This document shows positions 8,201 through 16,381 of a DNA stretch of 58,674 nt, one piece after another. The position numbers and the translations under genes were made by a program. The stretch comes from an uncultured Bacteroidia bacterium (GTDB lineage Bacteria; Bacteroidota; Bacteroidia; Bacteroidales; UBA932). The notes beneath the pieces are model-generated. The model worked only from the letters and a program-made list of their open reading frames with translations. It was not told the origin of the DNA and did not search any database. How positions within the stretch are numbered: position 1 is the stretch's first letter; every line of letters starts with the position of its first letter. The stretch spans positions 1 through 58,674 of the forward strand of contig CACXNA010000003.1 of NCBI GenBank assembly GCA_902768985.1, read 5' to 3'.

Positions 8201-8392
8201 GGCGCCGGGGTAGATGGCCGCGATCACGCCCTGCTTGATCTGGAAGGTCGGGAATTCATCCCGATTCATCCGGAAAAGGCCTACCACGCCAACCACAAGC
8301 AGGAAAGCCACAAAAAGGTAGATGACCTTCCTGTAGCGAATGGCGTCCCGGATCACCTGGCCGCGGATCTCTGGCAAGCGCTTAGGCATCAT
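5267..8392 (-). CDS. RND efflux transporter, inner-membrane pump
   Basis: 1041 residues, the normal length for an AcrB-type pump. TM1 lies near residues 25-45 and the first large periplasmic loop follows. The proton-relay acidic pair is present in the TM4 motif MIVDDSIITMDG. In TM10 the place of the usual relay Lys is taken by Arg-Asn (GIIVRNGIIMFDY), which marks a subfamily away from classical AcrB. Two repeated halves of 12 TM segments in total are evident. It exports drugs, bile salts or lipids powered by the proton gradient; the substrate cannot be read from the sequence. The start ATG overlaps the stop of the MFP gene by one base. Confidence 0.92.
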   Translation of the reverse strand: MMPKRLPEIRGQVIRDAIRYRKVIYLFVAFLLVVGVVGLFRMNRDEFPTFQIKQGVIAAIYPGATAEEVRDQVAKPLEDVLFSCKEVDRSTLKSTSQDGICYLLVDLTTPVRTKDEVWSKIKLRLETAKLTLPAGVLAVVVLDDFSEVSSLLITMESEDKGYGEMLDYARDLSARLQEIPTLSSVTIYGAQDEEVAVTLDMERLSSYGVSPASLMLEYQSAALNTSGGTFHTDYAYSPVHVANPVTTEQEVADRIVFSGLESGVLRLRDIATVERRYKEPESFVSYNGHTAMVLSIVMRPDNNIVDFGREVDAVLKEFSATAPLSLHMSRITDQPKVVHRSVMSFMRDLLIAMLVVILVMLLLFPMRSALIASSGVPVCIAVALAVMYVTGMQVNVVSLAALIAVLGMIVDDSIITMDGYMDKLGRGLAREDAAAASGRELFMPMFMATFAITAMFFPMLKIIQGYLGEFIASFPWIIAFALAASLAYAMLVVPSLEVRYIRENGPSRNNILSRAQARFFNLLQRFYDALERFCFKHAFLTVAVGVVAVGLGIFMFTRINVMMMPKAARDIFAVEINLDGNASLEKTSAVSDSLSRLLLADPRVTGITSFVGCNAPRFHATYSPAMPGRNIAQLIVNTRSNADTEQLLLECAQRYENWFPEALIHFRQMDYQAFTAVEVMLCGAPTEELRPLADSLRTFMYGMQDQLTWIHTDYDNIVPYVEVELDPEEASRLGVNKSVLSLALAGMLDGMPIATIWEGDRQVPVNLYSQGITRNMAYESLGDVKVPTFRAGSTVPLRQVASLRPAWRPEQIVRYAGRESVSVMADMRLKKSQPAAMKPIREYVRTHIEPRLPEGASVKYLGLTFSNEYFIPQILWSFIAAVAVLFIFLLLHFKKGSVAALTMVLSLLCLFGASFGLWIFGLDLSITAVLGLVSLVGIIVRNGIIMFDYAEELRWEQGVSVRDAAFLAGARRVRPIFLTSCTTALGVLPMILSGDQLWMPMGVVICFGIVFSILLIVLIMPVSYWQIFRGADKKKNHEETA

Positions 8393-9450
8393 TATTCTGT
8401 CACTTCCATTCCGGTGGAGACCTTCTGGAAGCCCTCCACGATTACTTTGTCACCGGCTGAGAGGCCTTCCGAGACGATGATTCCCCGGCCGCTGTAGCCG
8501 TCCGGGACGATATGCACCTTGCGGGCGCGGCCGTCCACCACCGTCCAGACGTATTTGCCTTCGGTATCCATCCGTACCGCCGAGGCCGGGACCACGATGC
8601 GCCGGTCGCCCGTGACCTCCGGAACGGCGAAACTCGCCTTGACCACCATCCCGGGCATCAGCTTCGGGTTCTTGTCGGCCAGGCTGAGGATACAGCTGTA
8701 ACTCCGCGTCAGGGGAGATGCCACATAGCCCCGCTCAGACACGACCGCAGACAGGTTTTCCAATCCGAGCGCAGGCACGGACACGATGGCCGGCGTGCCG
8801 ACGACGACGCTGCTGATGTCGTTCTCATGGACATCGATGCGGATGTTCAGCGAGGACATGTCCATCAACAAAGCGAGGCGCTGTCCGGGAAGCACCTCCA
8901 CGCCCTGGTCGACGTACAGTTCTCCGATGACGCCGCGATAAGGGGTCTTCACGGTCCCGTCCGCCACGGCGCGCCGGGCTGCGGCGGCCGTCGCTTCGGC
9001 CTTGGCCAGCTGGGTTTCGATGTCGATTTTCTGTATTTCGGGGATCGCGCCCGAGGCGTACACCTTCTGGAGGCGTTCGTTGGCGTCGCGCGCCTGGCCC
9101 AGGGACGCCTCGGCGATCTGCAGCGCGCTCTCGACGCTCTGCGAGCGGATCACGGCCACGGCCTGTCCGCCTCCCACGCGTTCGCCCTTGCGGACGCACA
9201 GCGTCGTCAGGGTGCCCCCGTACGGGGCCGTCAGCACGACGGATTTCTCGGGTTCGACCTCACCGGTGAACACCTGGTCAGGCAGGATCTCCGGGAAACC
9301 GACCGAAATCGTCTTGACCCGGACGGGAGGGCGCTGTGTCTCCGGGGCGGTGCCCCGGATCCGGTCCACCAGCTGCGACACCTGCTCCGACTCGCAGCCG
9401 GAGGCAAGCAGGGCAACGAGGGCCAGTCCTATATAATTCCACCTTTTCAT
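8392..9450 (-). CDS. Membrane fusion protein of the RND pump
   Basis: 352 residues. A lipoprotein signal (MKRWNYIGLALVALLASGC) puts the protein in the periplasm, anchored to the inner membrane. It has a biotinyl-lipoyl-like hairpin (VLTAPYGGTLTTLCVRKGERV), a short alpha-hairpin (about residues 105-160), a beta-barrel and a membrane-proximal domain ending in VEGFQKVSTGMEVTE. It links the RND pump to the TolC channel. The stop overlaps the pump start as TAATG, so translation is likely coupled. Confidence 0.92.
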   Translation of the reverse strand: MKRWNYIGLALVALLASGCESEQVSQLVDRIRGTAPETQRPPVRVKTISVGFPEILPDQVFTGEVEPEKSVVLTAPYGGTLTTLCVRKGERVGGGQAVAVIRSQSVESALQIAEASLGQARDANERLQKVYASGAIPEIQKIDIETQLAKAEATAAAARRAVADGTVKTPYRGVIGELYVDQGVEVLPGQRLALLMDMSSLNIRIDVHENDISSVVVGTPAIVSVPALGLENLSAVVSERGYVASPLTRSYSCILSLADKNPKLMPGMVVKASFAVPEVTGDRRIVVPASAVRMDTEGKYVWTVVDGRARKVHIVPDGYSGRGIIVSEGLSAGDKVIVEGFQKVSTGMEVTE

Positions 9451-9455
9451 CTGCG

Positions 9456-9953
9456 TTAGTTCTTTGAGGCCACGCAGACGACATTGCTGGCCGTGATGGA
9501 ATAGGTGATACTCGGAAGGACCGTCCGACTGCCGGAATACACCAGATTGACGTTCAGGAGTCCGTCCAGGATGAACGCCTCTCCGGAGACCGTCACCTGA
9601 AACTCAGGCAGCGTACCCACCCGGAGCGTCCGGGTGGAGGGCAAAAGCCGGAAGCCGCCGGGGGTCAACTCGGCGTCGAAGACATACACGTCCCCGCCCA
9701 GCACGTTCATCGTCACGAGCATCGTGTCGTTCCCGCGCGCCTTGATGTCCATCCGCCCGACCTCGGTCGTCAGATCGTAAACTTTGGGCTCGAGCTTGAC
9801 CGCGTCCTCGTCCGACACGTCCGCCGACACTACCACCGTCACGGTCCCGCTCGTCTTGAAGGTGTAACTCCCGGTATACGGATCCGTCGGCAACTGGGTG
9901 CAGGCCGACAGGATCAACAGCGACAGCGCTGCTATGGGTAATATTCTCTTCAT
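9456..9953 (-). CDS. Small putative lipoprotein in the efflux operon
   Basis: 165 residues from the Met at 9953 (MKRILPIAALSLLILSACTQ), with a clear lipobox LSAC. A start 24 bp upstream is open but lies in the stop region of the zinc-peptidase gene and would spoil the signal peptide. The mature part looks all-beta, with many Val, Thr and Ser, and I do not recognise its family. It sits 5 bp before the MFP gene and 4 bp after the zinc-peptidase gene, so it is cotranscribed and may be an accessory envelope factor for the pump. Confidence 0.75.
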   Translation of the reverse strand: MKRILPIAALSLLILSACTQLPTDPYTGSYTFKTSGTVTVVVSADVSDEDAVKLEPKVYDLTTEVGRMDIKARGNDTMLVTMNVLGGDVYVFDAELTPGGFRLLPSTRTLRVGTLPEFQVTVSGEAFILDGLLNVNLVYSGSRTVLPSITYSITASNVVCVASKN

Positions 9954-9957
9954 ATTC

Positions 9958-10644
9958 TTATCGTCTGCTGTTGCCAAGGGAGATATAGTAGAAAAGGGTG
10001 GCGAGGGAGCCGAGAGCGGCGATGATGTAGGTGTAGGCGGCCCATTTCAGGGCGTCGACCGCCATCGGCCGCGTCTCCGCATCCACGATGCCGGAGCGCT
10101 CAAGCCACGCGACGGCGCGCTGGCTCGCATTGATCTCGACCGGAAGTGTGACGAGGCTGAAGAAGGTCGTCATCGCGAAGAGGACGATCCCCAGCCAGAG
10201 CAGCGTCGGGAAGACGTTGATTAGGAGCACGCCCGCGAGCAGGACCCACTGGACCGTGTTGTTGGCGAAGGTGACGACGGGCACCAGCGCGGAGCGGAGC
10301 TTCAGCGGCGCGTAGCCCTTGGCGTGCTGGATGGCGTGGCCGGTCTCATGCGCCGCCACGGCGCAGGCCGCGACGGAAGCGCTCTCGAAGACGCCCTCGC
10401 TGAGGTTGACGGTCTTGTCCTTGGGATTATAATGGTCGGTCAGCTTGCCGGAAACCGATTGCACCGTGACGTCCGTGATGCCATGCTGCGCAAGCATGAG
10501 ACGCGCCACGTCGGCGCCCGTCAGGCCGCCCGGCGAAGGGATTCCGCTGTATTTCTCGAATTTGCTGCTCAGGACACGCTGGATGACGAAAGAGGCCAGC
10601 ATGACGGCGAGCATGATAAACCAGATACCGCTGCTCATAGGCAT
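9958..10644 (-). CDS. Membrane zinc metallopeptidase, YugP-like
   Basis: 228 residues. The zinc-binding motif HETGHAIQH follows a helix near residue 97; an N-terminal TM segment (IWFIMLAVMLASFVI) and two or three TM segments after the motif (VQWVLLAGVLLI, LLWLGIVLFAMTTF, YTYIIAALGSLATL) frame it. This is the Zn_peptidase_2 / YugP family, membrane proteases of poorly known substrate. It is the first gene of the efflux operon. Two Met codons begin the frame (MPM); the first is kept. A TATCTTCG box around 10664-10671 may be the promoter, one base from consensus. Confidence 0.85.
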   Translation of the reverse strand: MPMSSGIWFIMLAVMLASFVIQRVLSSKFEKYSGIPSPGGLTGADVARLMLAQHGITDVTVQSVSGKLTDHYNPKDKTVNLSEGVFESASVAACAVAAHETGHAIQHAKGYAPLKLRSALVPVVTFANNTVQWVLLAGVLLINVFPTLLWLGIVLFAMTTFFSLVTLPVEINASQRAVAWLERSGIVDAETRPMAVDALKWAAYTYIIAALGSLATLFYYISLGNSRR

Positions 10645-10699
10645 TCGTGTTATTAAATCTTTGCGAAGATAAGAAAAACTGCAGAAAAGCCAAAAGAAA

Positions 10700-10726
10700 A
10701 AGAGGTCCTCTACACGAGGGCCTCTC
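10700..10726 (-). terminator. Terminator at the 3' end of the RNase G gene
   Basis: On the minus strand AGAGGCCCTC and GAGGACCTCT pair around a 5-nt loop with one imperfect position, followed by TTTTCTTTT. The TAG stop codon (10710-10712) lies inside the hairpin. Confidence 0.7.
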
Positions 10727-12269
10727 CTTTCTCATTCACGATTTCATACTGCAGGATGCTGTGGTCGGTCATTTCGACCAGCTCCAGCTTGCACTTGTAC
10801 TTGCGTTTCCACTTGCGGAGGAAGGAATTCCATCCGCGCGTCAGGTAGGCCCCGAGGATGGGGCTGGTCCTGACCGTCATCGTCTTCTGTCCCTTCTCGA
10901 CGAGGTCGGCGATGTGCCGCTCGATGTCCTCGTCGATGACCACGGTGGACGTGATGTGTCCGGTGCCGTGGCACAGGGGGCATTTTTCGGTGGTGTTGAT
11001 CTCCGTCACGGGGCGGATCCGCTGGCGCGTGAGCTGCATGAGCCCGAACTTGGTGAGGGGCAGCACGTTGTGCTTGGCCCGGTCACTCTCCATGAGATCC
11101 CGCATGTACTTGTAGAGGTCGTTGCGGTGCTCGGGCTTGGCCATGTCGATGAAGTCGACGATGACGATGCCGCCCATATCGCGGAGCCGCAACTGGCGGG
11201 CGATCTCCTCGGCGGCCAGCTTGTTAACCTCGAAGGTGTTCTCCTCCTGGTCGTTGGTCTTGGCCCGGATGCCGCTGTTGACATCGATCACGTTGAGCGC
11301 CTCGGTGGTCTCGATGACGAGATACGCACCCTGCTTCATCGGTACCACCTTGCCGAAGGAGCTCTTGATCTGGCGGGTCACTTCGAAATGGTCGAAGATG
11401 GGCTCCCTGCCTTCGTAGAGCTTGACGATCTTCTCCTGCTCGGGAGAGATCAGGGAAATGTACTTGCGCGTCTCTTCGTAGACGTTGCGGTCGTTCACGT
11501 GGATGTTCGCGAACGATTCGTTGAGCAGATCGCGCAGTACGGTGGTGGTCTTGGAGTACTCGGTGAAGAGGAGTTTCACCCCCTTGGATGCGGCCACTTT
11601 CTGCCAGGAGCCCTCCCATTTCTCGATCAGCAGGCGCAGCTCGGCCACCAGGACGGCGGCCGTCTTGCCCTCCGCCGCGGTGCGGATGATCGCGCCGTAA
11701 TTCTTGGGAAGGATGCTCTTGACGAGGGTCTCAAGTCTCTTTCTCTCCTCCTTCGAGGAGATTTTCTGGGAAACGCTCACCTTCTCGGCGAAGGGGAGCA
11801 GTACGACGTTGCGTCCTGCCAATGAAATCTCCGCAGTCAACCGGGATCCCTTGGTGGAAATCGGCTCCTTGGTGATCTGGCAGATGATCATCTGCCCGGG
11901 CTTGAGGTGATCCTCGATCCGCCCCTCCTTCGCGAGGGCGGGGCCGATCTTCGTGTTCGCATAGAGCTTGCCGAGCTCCCGGTTGGGATTGCTTTCGCGC
12001 ACGAACGTGTCGAAAGCGTTGAAATACAAGCCCAGGTCGAGGTAATGGATGAAAGCCTCTTTGCTGTCGCCGATGTCCACGAAGGCGGCATTCAGCGCAG
12101 GGAGGATCTTCTTGACCTTGCCAAGGAAGACGTCCCCGACCGAATAGCTCTGACCCTGGTTCGATTCACGGTTCAGCTCGATCAGCCGGTGATTCTCCAG
12201 CAGCGCGATCCGAACCTCGGCGGACGCGACGTCCACCACCAGGTCTTTTTCTGTCTTCGCGGTTTCCAT
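10710..12269 (-). CDS. rng: Ribonuclease E/G family endoribonuclease
   Basis: 519 residues from the ATG at 12269; the frame opens 24 bp earlier only with a TTG. An S1 domain comes first (VGDVFLGKVKKILPALNAAF). The catalytic magnesium aspartates lie in DVNSGIRAK and GIVIVDFIDM, and the zinc-link cysteines in EKCPLCHGTGH. It lacks the long C-terminal scaffold of RNase E, so it is the G-type. It processes rRNA and starts mRNA decay in the cytoplasm. It follows HU and the mS38-like peptide gene, separated by an intrinsic terminator that may allow partial readthrough. Confidence 0.93.
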   Translation of the reverse strand: METAKTEKDLVVDVASAEVRIALLENHRLIELNRESNQGQSYSVGDVFLGKVKKILPALNAAFVDIGDSKEAFIHYLDLGLYFNAFDTFVRESNPNRELGKLYANTKIGPALAKEGRIEDHLKPGQMIICQITKEPISTKGSRLTAEISLAGRNVVLLPFAEKVSVSQKISSKEERKRLETLVKSILPKNYGAIIRTAAEGKTAAVLVAELRLLIEKWEGSWQKVAASKGVKLLFTEYSKTTTVLRDLLNESFANIHVNDRNVYEETRKYISLISPEQEKIVKLYEGREPIFDHFEVTRQIKSSFGKVVPMKQGAYLVIETTEALNVIDVNSGIRAKTNDQEENTFEVNKLAAEEIARQLRLRDMGGIVIVDFIDMAKPEHRNDLYKYMRDLMESDRAKHNVLPLTKFGLMQLTRQRIRPVTEINTTEKCPLCHGTGHITSTVVIDEDIERHIADLVEKGQKTMTVRTSPILGAYLTRGWNSFLRKWKRKYKCKLELVEMTDHSILQYEIVNEKGEALV

Positions 12270-12293
12270 TGTTTTCGCAACTGTATAAATCAA

Positions 12294-12325
12294 GAAAAAG
12301 CCCGCCGGATCTCCCGTCAGGCTTT
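12294..12325 (-). terminator. Terminator between the mS38-like gene and rng
   Basis: Minus strand: AAAGCCTGACGG pairs with CCGGCGGGCTTT (one wobble, one mismatch) around a 4-nt loop, then TTTCTTG. It would end the HU-mS38 transcript or attenuate rng. Confidence 0.7.
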
Positions 12326-12335
12326 CCTCGACTTA

Positions 12336-12425
12336 TTATTTCTTCTTGTGGCGGTTCAGACGCAAGCGCTTCTTACGCTTGTGCGTAGCCATCTTATGTC
12401 TCTTATGCTTCTTTCCGTTAGGCAT
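12336..12425 (-). CDS. 29-residue basic peptide, AURKAIP1/COX24 (mS38-like)
   Basis: A very short gene encoding MPNGKKHKRHKMATHKRKKR and nine further residues (LRLNRHKKK). It contains the KMATHKRKKRLRLNRHK core of the AURKAIP1/COX24 domain, found in the mitochondrial small-subunit protein mS38 and in short Bacteroidota peptides. About half of its residues are Lys, Arg or His, as expected for a ribosome- or rRNA-binding peptide. It begins 2 bp after the HU stop codon and is followed by the terminator at 12294-12325, so it belongs to the HU transcript. Automated gene finders often miss genes this small. Confidence 0.8.
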   Translation of the reverse strand: MPNGKKHKRHKMATHKRKKRLRLNRHKKK

Positions 12426-12427
12426 AA

Positions 12428-12724
12428 TTATTTGGATTTGGGTTTGACGTTCTCCTTAACGGCAGCGGCGAAGGACTTGGCCGGCTTGAAGGCGGGAATG
12501 CAGTGAGCCGGGATCGTCATCGTGGTCTGGCGCGTGATGTTGCGGGCAGCCTTCTGGGCGCGCTGCTTGTTGATGAAGGAACCAAATCCGCGAAGGTACA
12601 CGTTGTTGTCCTTGATCAGGGAAGCCTTGATGCTCTCCATGGTGGCCTCGACGACGGTCTGGACGGTCACCTTCTCGATACCGGTGGCCTTGGCCACTTC
12701 GTTCACGATTTCTGCTTTAGTCAT
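12428..12724 (-). CDS. HU-family DNA-binding protein
   Basis: 98 residues. The N-terminal helical dimerisation part (MTKAEIVNEVAKATGIEKVT) is followed by the beta-arm region, RGFGSF and a variant of the arm with AARNITRQTTMTIPA. It bends DNA and compacts the nucleoid as a dimer. The C-terminal tail VKENVKPKSK is basic. Promoter box at 12777-12784; downstream the mS38-like peptide gene follows by 2 bp. Confidence 0.93.
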   Translation of the reverse strand: MTKAEIVNEVAKATGIEKVTVQTVVEATMESIKASLIKDNNVYLRGFGSFINKQRAQKAARNITRQTTMTIPAHCIPAFKPAKSFAAAVKENVKPKSK

Positions 12725-12776
12725 TGTCTTGAATATTAAATTATTTAGTAACTAACTTTTTCCGATTTTGGGAGTG

Positions 12777-12784
12777 CAAAAATA
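12777..12784 (-). promoter_or_regulatory. -7 box of the HU gene
   Basis: TATTTTTG on the minus strand, 52 nt before the HU ATG, so the mRNA should have a leader of about 45 nt. The divergent lon gene starts about 120 bp away; a GATATTTG sequence around 12810 may be its own, imperfect, -7 box. Confidence 0.6.
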
Positions 12785-12901
12785 GAGTTAATTTTTTATT
12801 ATTCAAAATGATATTTGCAGTTTTTTGGACATGGCACGGAGATTGACTATATTCGCAAGCGGTTCCAGAAAACCGACTTTACTGACAATTTGGCAATAAG
12901 T

Positions 12902-15304
12902 ATGAGACAAGATAAAGAATTCACCCTCCCCGCTGGCGCAGAAGTCAGCATCATTCCCGTTATGCAGGGAGAAGGCCTGCTTAAAATAGACGAGTCCGAA
13001 CTCCCGGAGATCCTCCCGGTGCTCGCGCTCCGCAACGCGGTGCTCTTCCCGGGCGCCGTGTTCCCGATCACGATCGGGCGCGAGAAATCCGTCCGCCTGA
13101 TCCAGGACGCCGAGAAGGAAGGTTTCTTCATCGGCGCCGTGCCGCAGAACGACGTGATGGTCGAGGAGCCGCAGGAGGAGGACCTGAGCCACTTCGGCTC
13201 CGTGTGCAAGGTCCTCAAGACCCTGGAGATGCCGGACGGCACGATCACGGCCATCCTCCAGGCGTTCAAGCGCCTGGCCCTGGATGCCGTGCTCGGCTAC
13301 GAGCCCTATATCACCGCCCGCGTGCATTATCTCCCCGACATCCTGAACGAGGACCCGCACAGCACGGACATGAAGGCGATCGCCGAGTCCCTGAAGGAGA
13401 AGGCGATCAACCTGCTCCGCGCGAGCAATATCGGCACCCGCGAGACGATCGGCGCCCTGAAGGCGATCGACGATTTCCGCTTCCTCGTAAACTTCATCGC
13501 GACGACCATCGAGGTGGAGAATTTCGAGTCGAAGATCCAGCTGCTGGAGTACGACGACGTGCGCCTGCGCGCCCTCAAGCTGCTCTCCGTGCTGGACTCC
13601 CAGGTGGAGCTGATGAAGATCAAGCAGGAGATCAACCAGAAGGTCAAGAGCGAGATCGACCAGCAGCAGCGCGAGTACTACCTTAATAATCAGCTCCGTA
13701 CCATCCAGGAGGAGCTGGGCATGGACGACGCCGAGGAATTCGACAAGTTCCGCGAGCGCGCCGCCAAGAAGAAATGGCCGAAGGAGATCGGCGAAGCGTT
13801 TAATAAGGAGCTCGCCAAGCTCGAGAAATACAATCCGTCCTCGCCGGACTACAGCGTCCAATACAACTATTTGGAGTTCATGCTCGACCTCCCGTGGGGC
13901 GAGATGAGCCAGGACAACCTGGACCTCAAGCACGCCCAGAAGGTCCTCGACGGGGACCACTACGGGCTGGACACAGTCAAGGACCGCATCATCGAGTACC
14001 TCGCGGTGCTCAAGCTGAAGGGGAATATGAAATCCCCTATCCTCTGCCTCTACGGCCCTCCGGGCGTCGGTAAGACCTCGCTGGGCAAGTCCATCGCCAA
14101 GGCGCTCGGCCGCAAGTACGTGCGCATCGCCCTGGGCGGCATGCACGACGAGGCCGAGCTGCGCGGCCACCGCAAGACCTACGTGGGCGCCCTCCCGGGC
14201 CGTATCCTGAACGGCATCGCCCGGGCCGGCACCTCCAACCCGGTGATCGTCCTCGACGAGGTGGACAAGCTGGCGGCCGACTTCAAGGGCGATCCGTCCT
14301 CCGCACTGCTGGAGGCGCTCGACCCGGAGCAGAACGCCACCTTCCATGATAATTATCTCGATCAGGACTATGATTTGAGCAACGTCCTCTTCATCACCAC
14401 GGCCAACAGCACCGCGCCGATCCAGTCGGCCCTGCTGGACCGCATGGAGCTCATCAACGTGACGGGCTACCTCGCCGAGGAGAAGATGGAGATCGCCAAG
14501 AAGTTCCTCGTGCCCAAGCAGTTGGAGGAGCACGGCATCAAGAAGGACGCGCTCAAGATCGACAAGGCGGCCCTCGCCGCCATCATCGACGAGTACACCC
14601 ACGAGTCGGGCGTGCGCGGCCTGGAGAAGCAGATCGCGAAGATCGCGCGCGTGACCGCGAAGAAGATCGCGATGGAGCAGGAATACCCTGCCGTCATCAA
14701 GAAGGAGCACCTGAAGGAATACCTCGGCCTGCCGACCAATTTCCACGACCTGCAGAAGGGCAACGAGGCCCCGGGCGTGGTCACGGGTCTCGCCTGGACC
14801 CAGATGGGCGGCGAGATCCTCTTCGTGGAGAGCTCCGTGAGCGGCGGCAAGGGCGTCATGACCATGACCGGCAACCTGGGCGACGTGATGAAGGAGTCGG
14901 CGACCATCGCCTACCAATATATCAAGGCCCATCCGGAGATGGCGAAGATGGACGCGAAGACCTTCGGGGAGAAGGACCTGCACGTGCACGTGCCCGAGGG
15001 CGCGACGCCGAAGGACGGCCCCTCGGCCGGTATCACGATGGTGAGCTCGATGGTGTCCGCGCTGCGCGGCGAGGCCGTCAAGCACGGCATCGCGATGACG
15101 GGCGAGATGACCCTGCGCGGCCGCGTGCTGCCGGTAGGCGGCATCAAGGAGAAGATCCTCGCCGCCAAGCGCGCCGGCGTCCACACGATCGTGATCTCGG
15201 AAGATAACCGCAAGGACATCGAGGACATCAAGGAGATCTACATCCGCGGTCTCGAATTCCACTACGTCAAGACCATCCAGGACGTCATCGACTTCATCTT
15301 CTGA
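12902..15304 (+). CDS. lon: ATP-dependent protease Lon
   Basis: 800 residues from ATG 12902; the open frame extends 87 bp upstream but without conserved sequence. Domains: LON substrate-binding domain (about 35-240), a coiled-coil helical part ([19 protein letters not shown]), AAA+ domain with Walker [10 protein letters not shown] near residue 385 and Walker [10 protein letters not shown], and the S16 protease domain with catalytic Ser in PKDGPSAGI near residue 708 and Lys in [12 protein letters not shown] near 750. It degrades damaged and regulatory proteins in the cytoplasm as a hexamer. Single gene with a strong terminator. Confidence 0.97.
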   Translation: MRQDKEFTLPAGAEVSIIPVMQGEGLLKIDESELPEILPVLALRNAVLFPGAVFPITIGREKSVRLIQDAEKEGFFIGAVPQNDVMVEEPQEEDLSHFGSVCKVLKTLEMPDGTITAILQAFKRLALDAVLGYEPYITARVHYLPDILNEDPHSTDMKAIAESLKEKAINLLRASNIGTRETIGALKAIDDFRFLVNFIATTIEVENFESKIQLLEYDDVRLRALKLLSVLDSQVELMKIKQEINQKVKSEIDQQQREYYLNNQLRTIQEELGMDDAEEFDKFRERAAKKKWPKEIGEAFNKELAKLEKYNPSSPDYSVQYNYLEFMLDLPWGEMSQDNLDLKHAQKVLDGDHYGLDTVKDRIIEYLAVLKLKGNMKSPILCLYGPPGVGKTSLGKSIAKALGRKYVRIALGGMHDEAELRGHRKTYVGALPGRILNGIARAGTSNPVIVLDEVDKLAADFKGDPSSALLEALDPEQNATFHDNYLDQDYDLSNVLFITTANSTAPIQSALLDRMELINVTGYLAEEKMEIAKKFLVPKQLEEHGIKKDALKIDKAALAAIIDEYTHESGVRGLEKQIAKIARVTAKKIAMEQEYPAVIKKEHLKEYLGLPTNFHDLQKGNEAPGVVTGLAWTQMGGEILFVESSVSGGKGVMTMTGNLGDVMKESATIAYQYIKAHPEMAKMDAKTFGEKDLHVHVPEGATPKDGPSAGITMVSSMVSALRGEAVKHGIAMTGEMTLRGRVLPVGGIKEKILAAKRAGVHTIVISEDNRKDIEDIKEIYIRGLEFHYVKTIQDVIDFIF

Positions 15305-15310
15305 TACAAG

Positions 15311-15344
15311 AAAGCGCCGGTTTTTCGACCGGCGCTTTTCTTTT
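15311..15344 (+). terminator. Terminator of lon
   Basis: Perfect 10-bp stem AAAGCGCCGG / CCGGCGCTTT with an 8-nt loop, followed by TCTTTT. The T tract reaches the stop codon of the convergent RHH gene. Confidence 0.9.
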
Positions 15345-15585
15345 AGAACAGCTTCGGATGGCTCTCCTCGAGGCCCTCGAGGACGCGCTCCATCACCGCC
15401 TGGCGGATCAGCGCGGAGCGCGAGCTGACCTTGAAGCGCTTGCAATACGTGTCGATGGCCGCGAGCTCCTGCGCGTTGAACAGCACGGACTTGCGGTGGA
15501 TGCGGCGGAGCGAAGCGCGCTGCTTGTCGAGGAAGGCGGGATCGACGCCGGCGAATTTCTTGCTACTCTTCTTTTTCCTGGCCAT
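15343..15585 (-). CDS. Ribbon-helix-helix-like small protein
   Basis: 80 residues from the ATG at 15585 (MARKKKSSKKFAGVDPAFLD...). A basic N-terminus precedes a strand and two helices (HRKSVLFNAQELAAIDTYCKR, then SRSALIRQAVMERVLEGL) that resemble a CopG/MetJ ribbon-helix-helix DNA-binding fold, so a dimeric repressor is likely. It overlaps the 3' end of the thioredoxin-like gene by 23 bp, so it is translated from the same message. There is no toxin gene beside it, so an antitoxin role is not supported. The role is unknown. Confidence 0.65.
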   Translation of the reverse strand: MARKKKSSKKFAGVDPAFLDKQRASLRRIHRKSVLFNAQELAAIDTYCKRFKVSSRSALIRQAVMERVLEGLEESHPKLF

Positions 15586-16381
15586 AGAGCATATTGATGT
15601 ATTGGATGATTTCCTGCAGGCTGTCCATCTCCAGGCGCCGCCCGAGGATCTCTCCTTCCCAGACCACAAAGATCTTGGGCGTGGAGAAGACGCCGTAGTC
15701 GAGCAGCAGGGTGGTCTCCGATTCCGGATCCCAGAGGTGGATCATCTTGACCTTTTTATTCTTGGTTTTCAGCGACTTGCGGAAGGCCTTGAAGGCCTGC
15801 TTGTCGGCGTCCACGTCGATGGCGTAGAAGTTCATCGGGAACTCCACCTTTTCGAGCACGGAGGGCAGCGCGATCGCCTCGAGGCGGCATTTCGAGCACT
15901 CCGGCGAATAGAACATCAGCACGCAGGCGCGGTCGCTGACGGGGATGGTGCGGCGGCCGCCGCAGGGCTTGCGCAGCGTCAGCTGCGGCGCCGGCATGCC
16001 GATCAGCGTGTTGCGGTGTTCGAGCGAGAAGCGTTCCGCTTCGAAGAGCTCGAACTCGCTGCGCGGCTGCACTTTGCCCGTGGCGATCCACTCGTCGTAG
16101 AGGTGGACCGCCACGGCTTCTTCGCCCATCACGCGGCTGTAGCGGTAGTGGTCGAAGACCGCGAGCGCCACGTGCTGGCGCATCAGCGAGTCGGTGCAGG
16201 AGGCGATCAGGCCGTCGAATTCCGCATTTTTCGTATCGATGTCGTCATACAGCAGCGCGCCGTAGAACTGCGTCAGCAGGCTGTCCAGCGGGGCGTAGCG
16301 CGCCTCCAGCGAGTCGGCGGGCGCTTGCGCACGGGCGGTCAGGCCGCAGAGCAGGGCGAGCAGCAGGACGAATTTTCTCAT
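15563..16381 (-). CDS. Exported thioredoxin-like protein with DUF5106-type N-terminus
   Basis: 272 residues from the ATG at 16381; the frame is open further upstream but lies antisense within coaD. Signal peptide MRKFVLLLALLCGLTARAQ. A helical N-terminal half of the DUF5106 type is followed by a TlpA-like thioredoxin fold (from about residue 135) with the redox motif CSKC in FYSPECSKC and a cis-Pro segment GVFSTPKIFV. It is probably a periplasmic thiol-disulfide oxidoreductase or its relative. The ATG overlaps the coaD stop by 4 bp, so the two are translationally coupled. Confidence 0.82.
   Translation of the reverse strand: MRKFVLLLALLCGLTARAQAPADSLEARYAPLDSLLTQFYGALLYDDIDTKNAEFDGLIASCTDSLMRQHVALAVFDHYRYSRVMGEEAVAVHLYDEWIATGKVQPRSEFELFEAERFSLEHRNTLIGMPAPQLTLRKPCGGRRTIPVSDRACVLMFYSPECSKCRLEAIALPSVLEKVEFPMNFYAIDVDADKQAFKAFRKSLKTKNKKVKMIHLWDPESETTLLLDYGVFSTPKIFVVWEGEILGRRLEMDSLQEIIQYINMLYGQEKEE

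Noticed and set aside
10710-12293. RNase G start at 12293
   Set aside because: That start codon is TTG and lies against the upstream terminator; the ATG at 12269 gives the usual N-terminus.
12803-15445. 880-residue open frame antisense to lon
   Set aside because: It lies opposite a complete Lon gene with all motifs; long antisense frames are common in GC-rich DNA. Its sequence is Leu/Val/His/Asp-rich without a family.
15343-15585. Antitoxin of a toxin-antitoxin pair
   Set aside because: The RHH fold fits an antitoxin, but the neighbours are a thioredoxin-like protein and the lon terminator, not a toxin.
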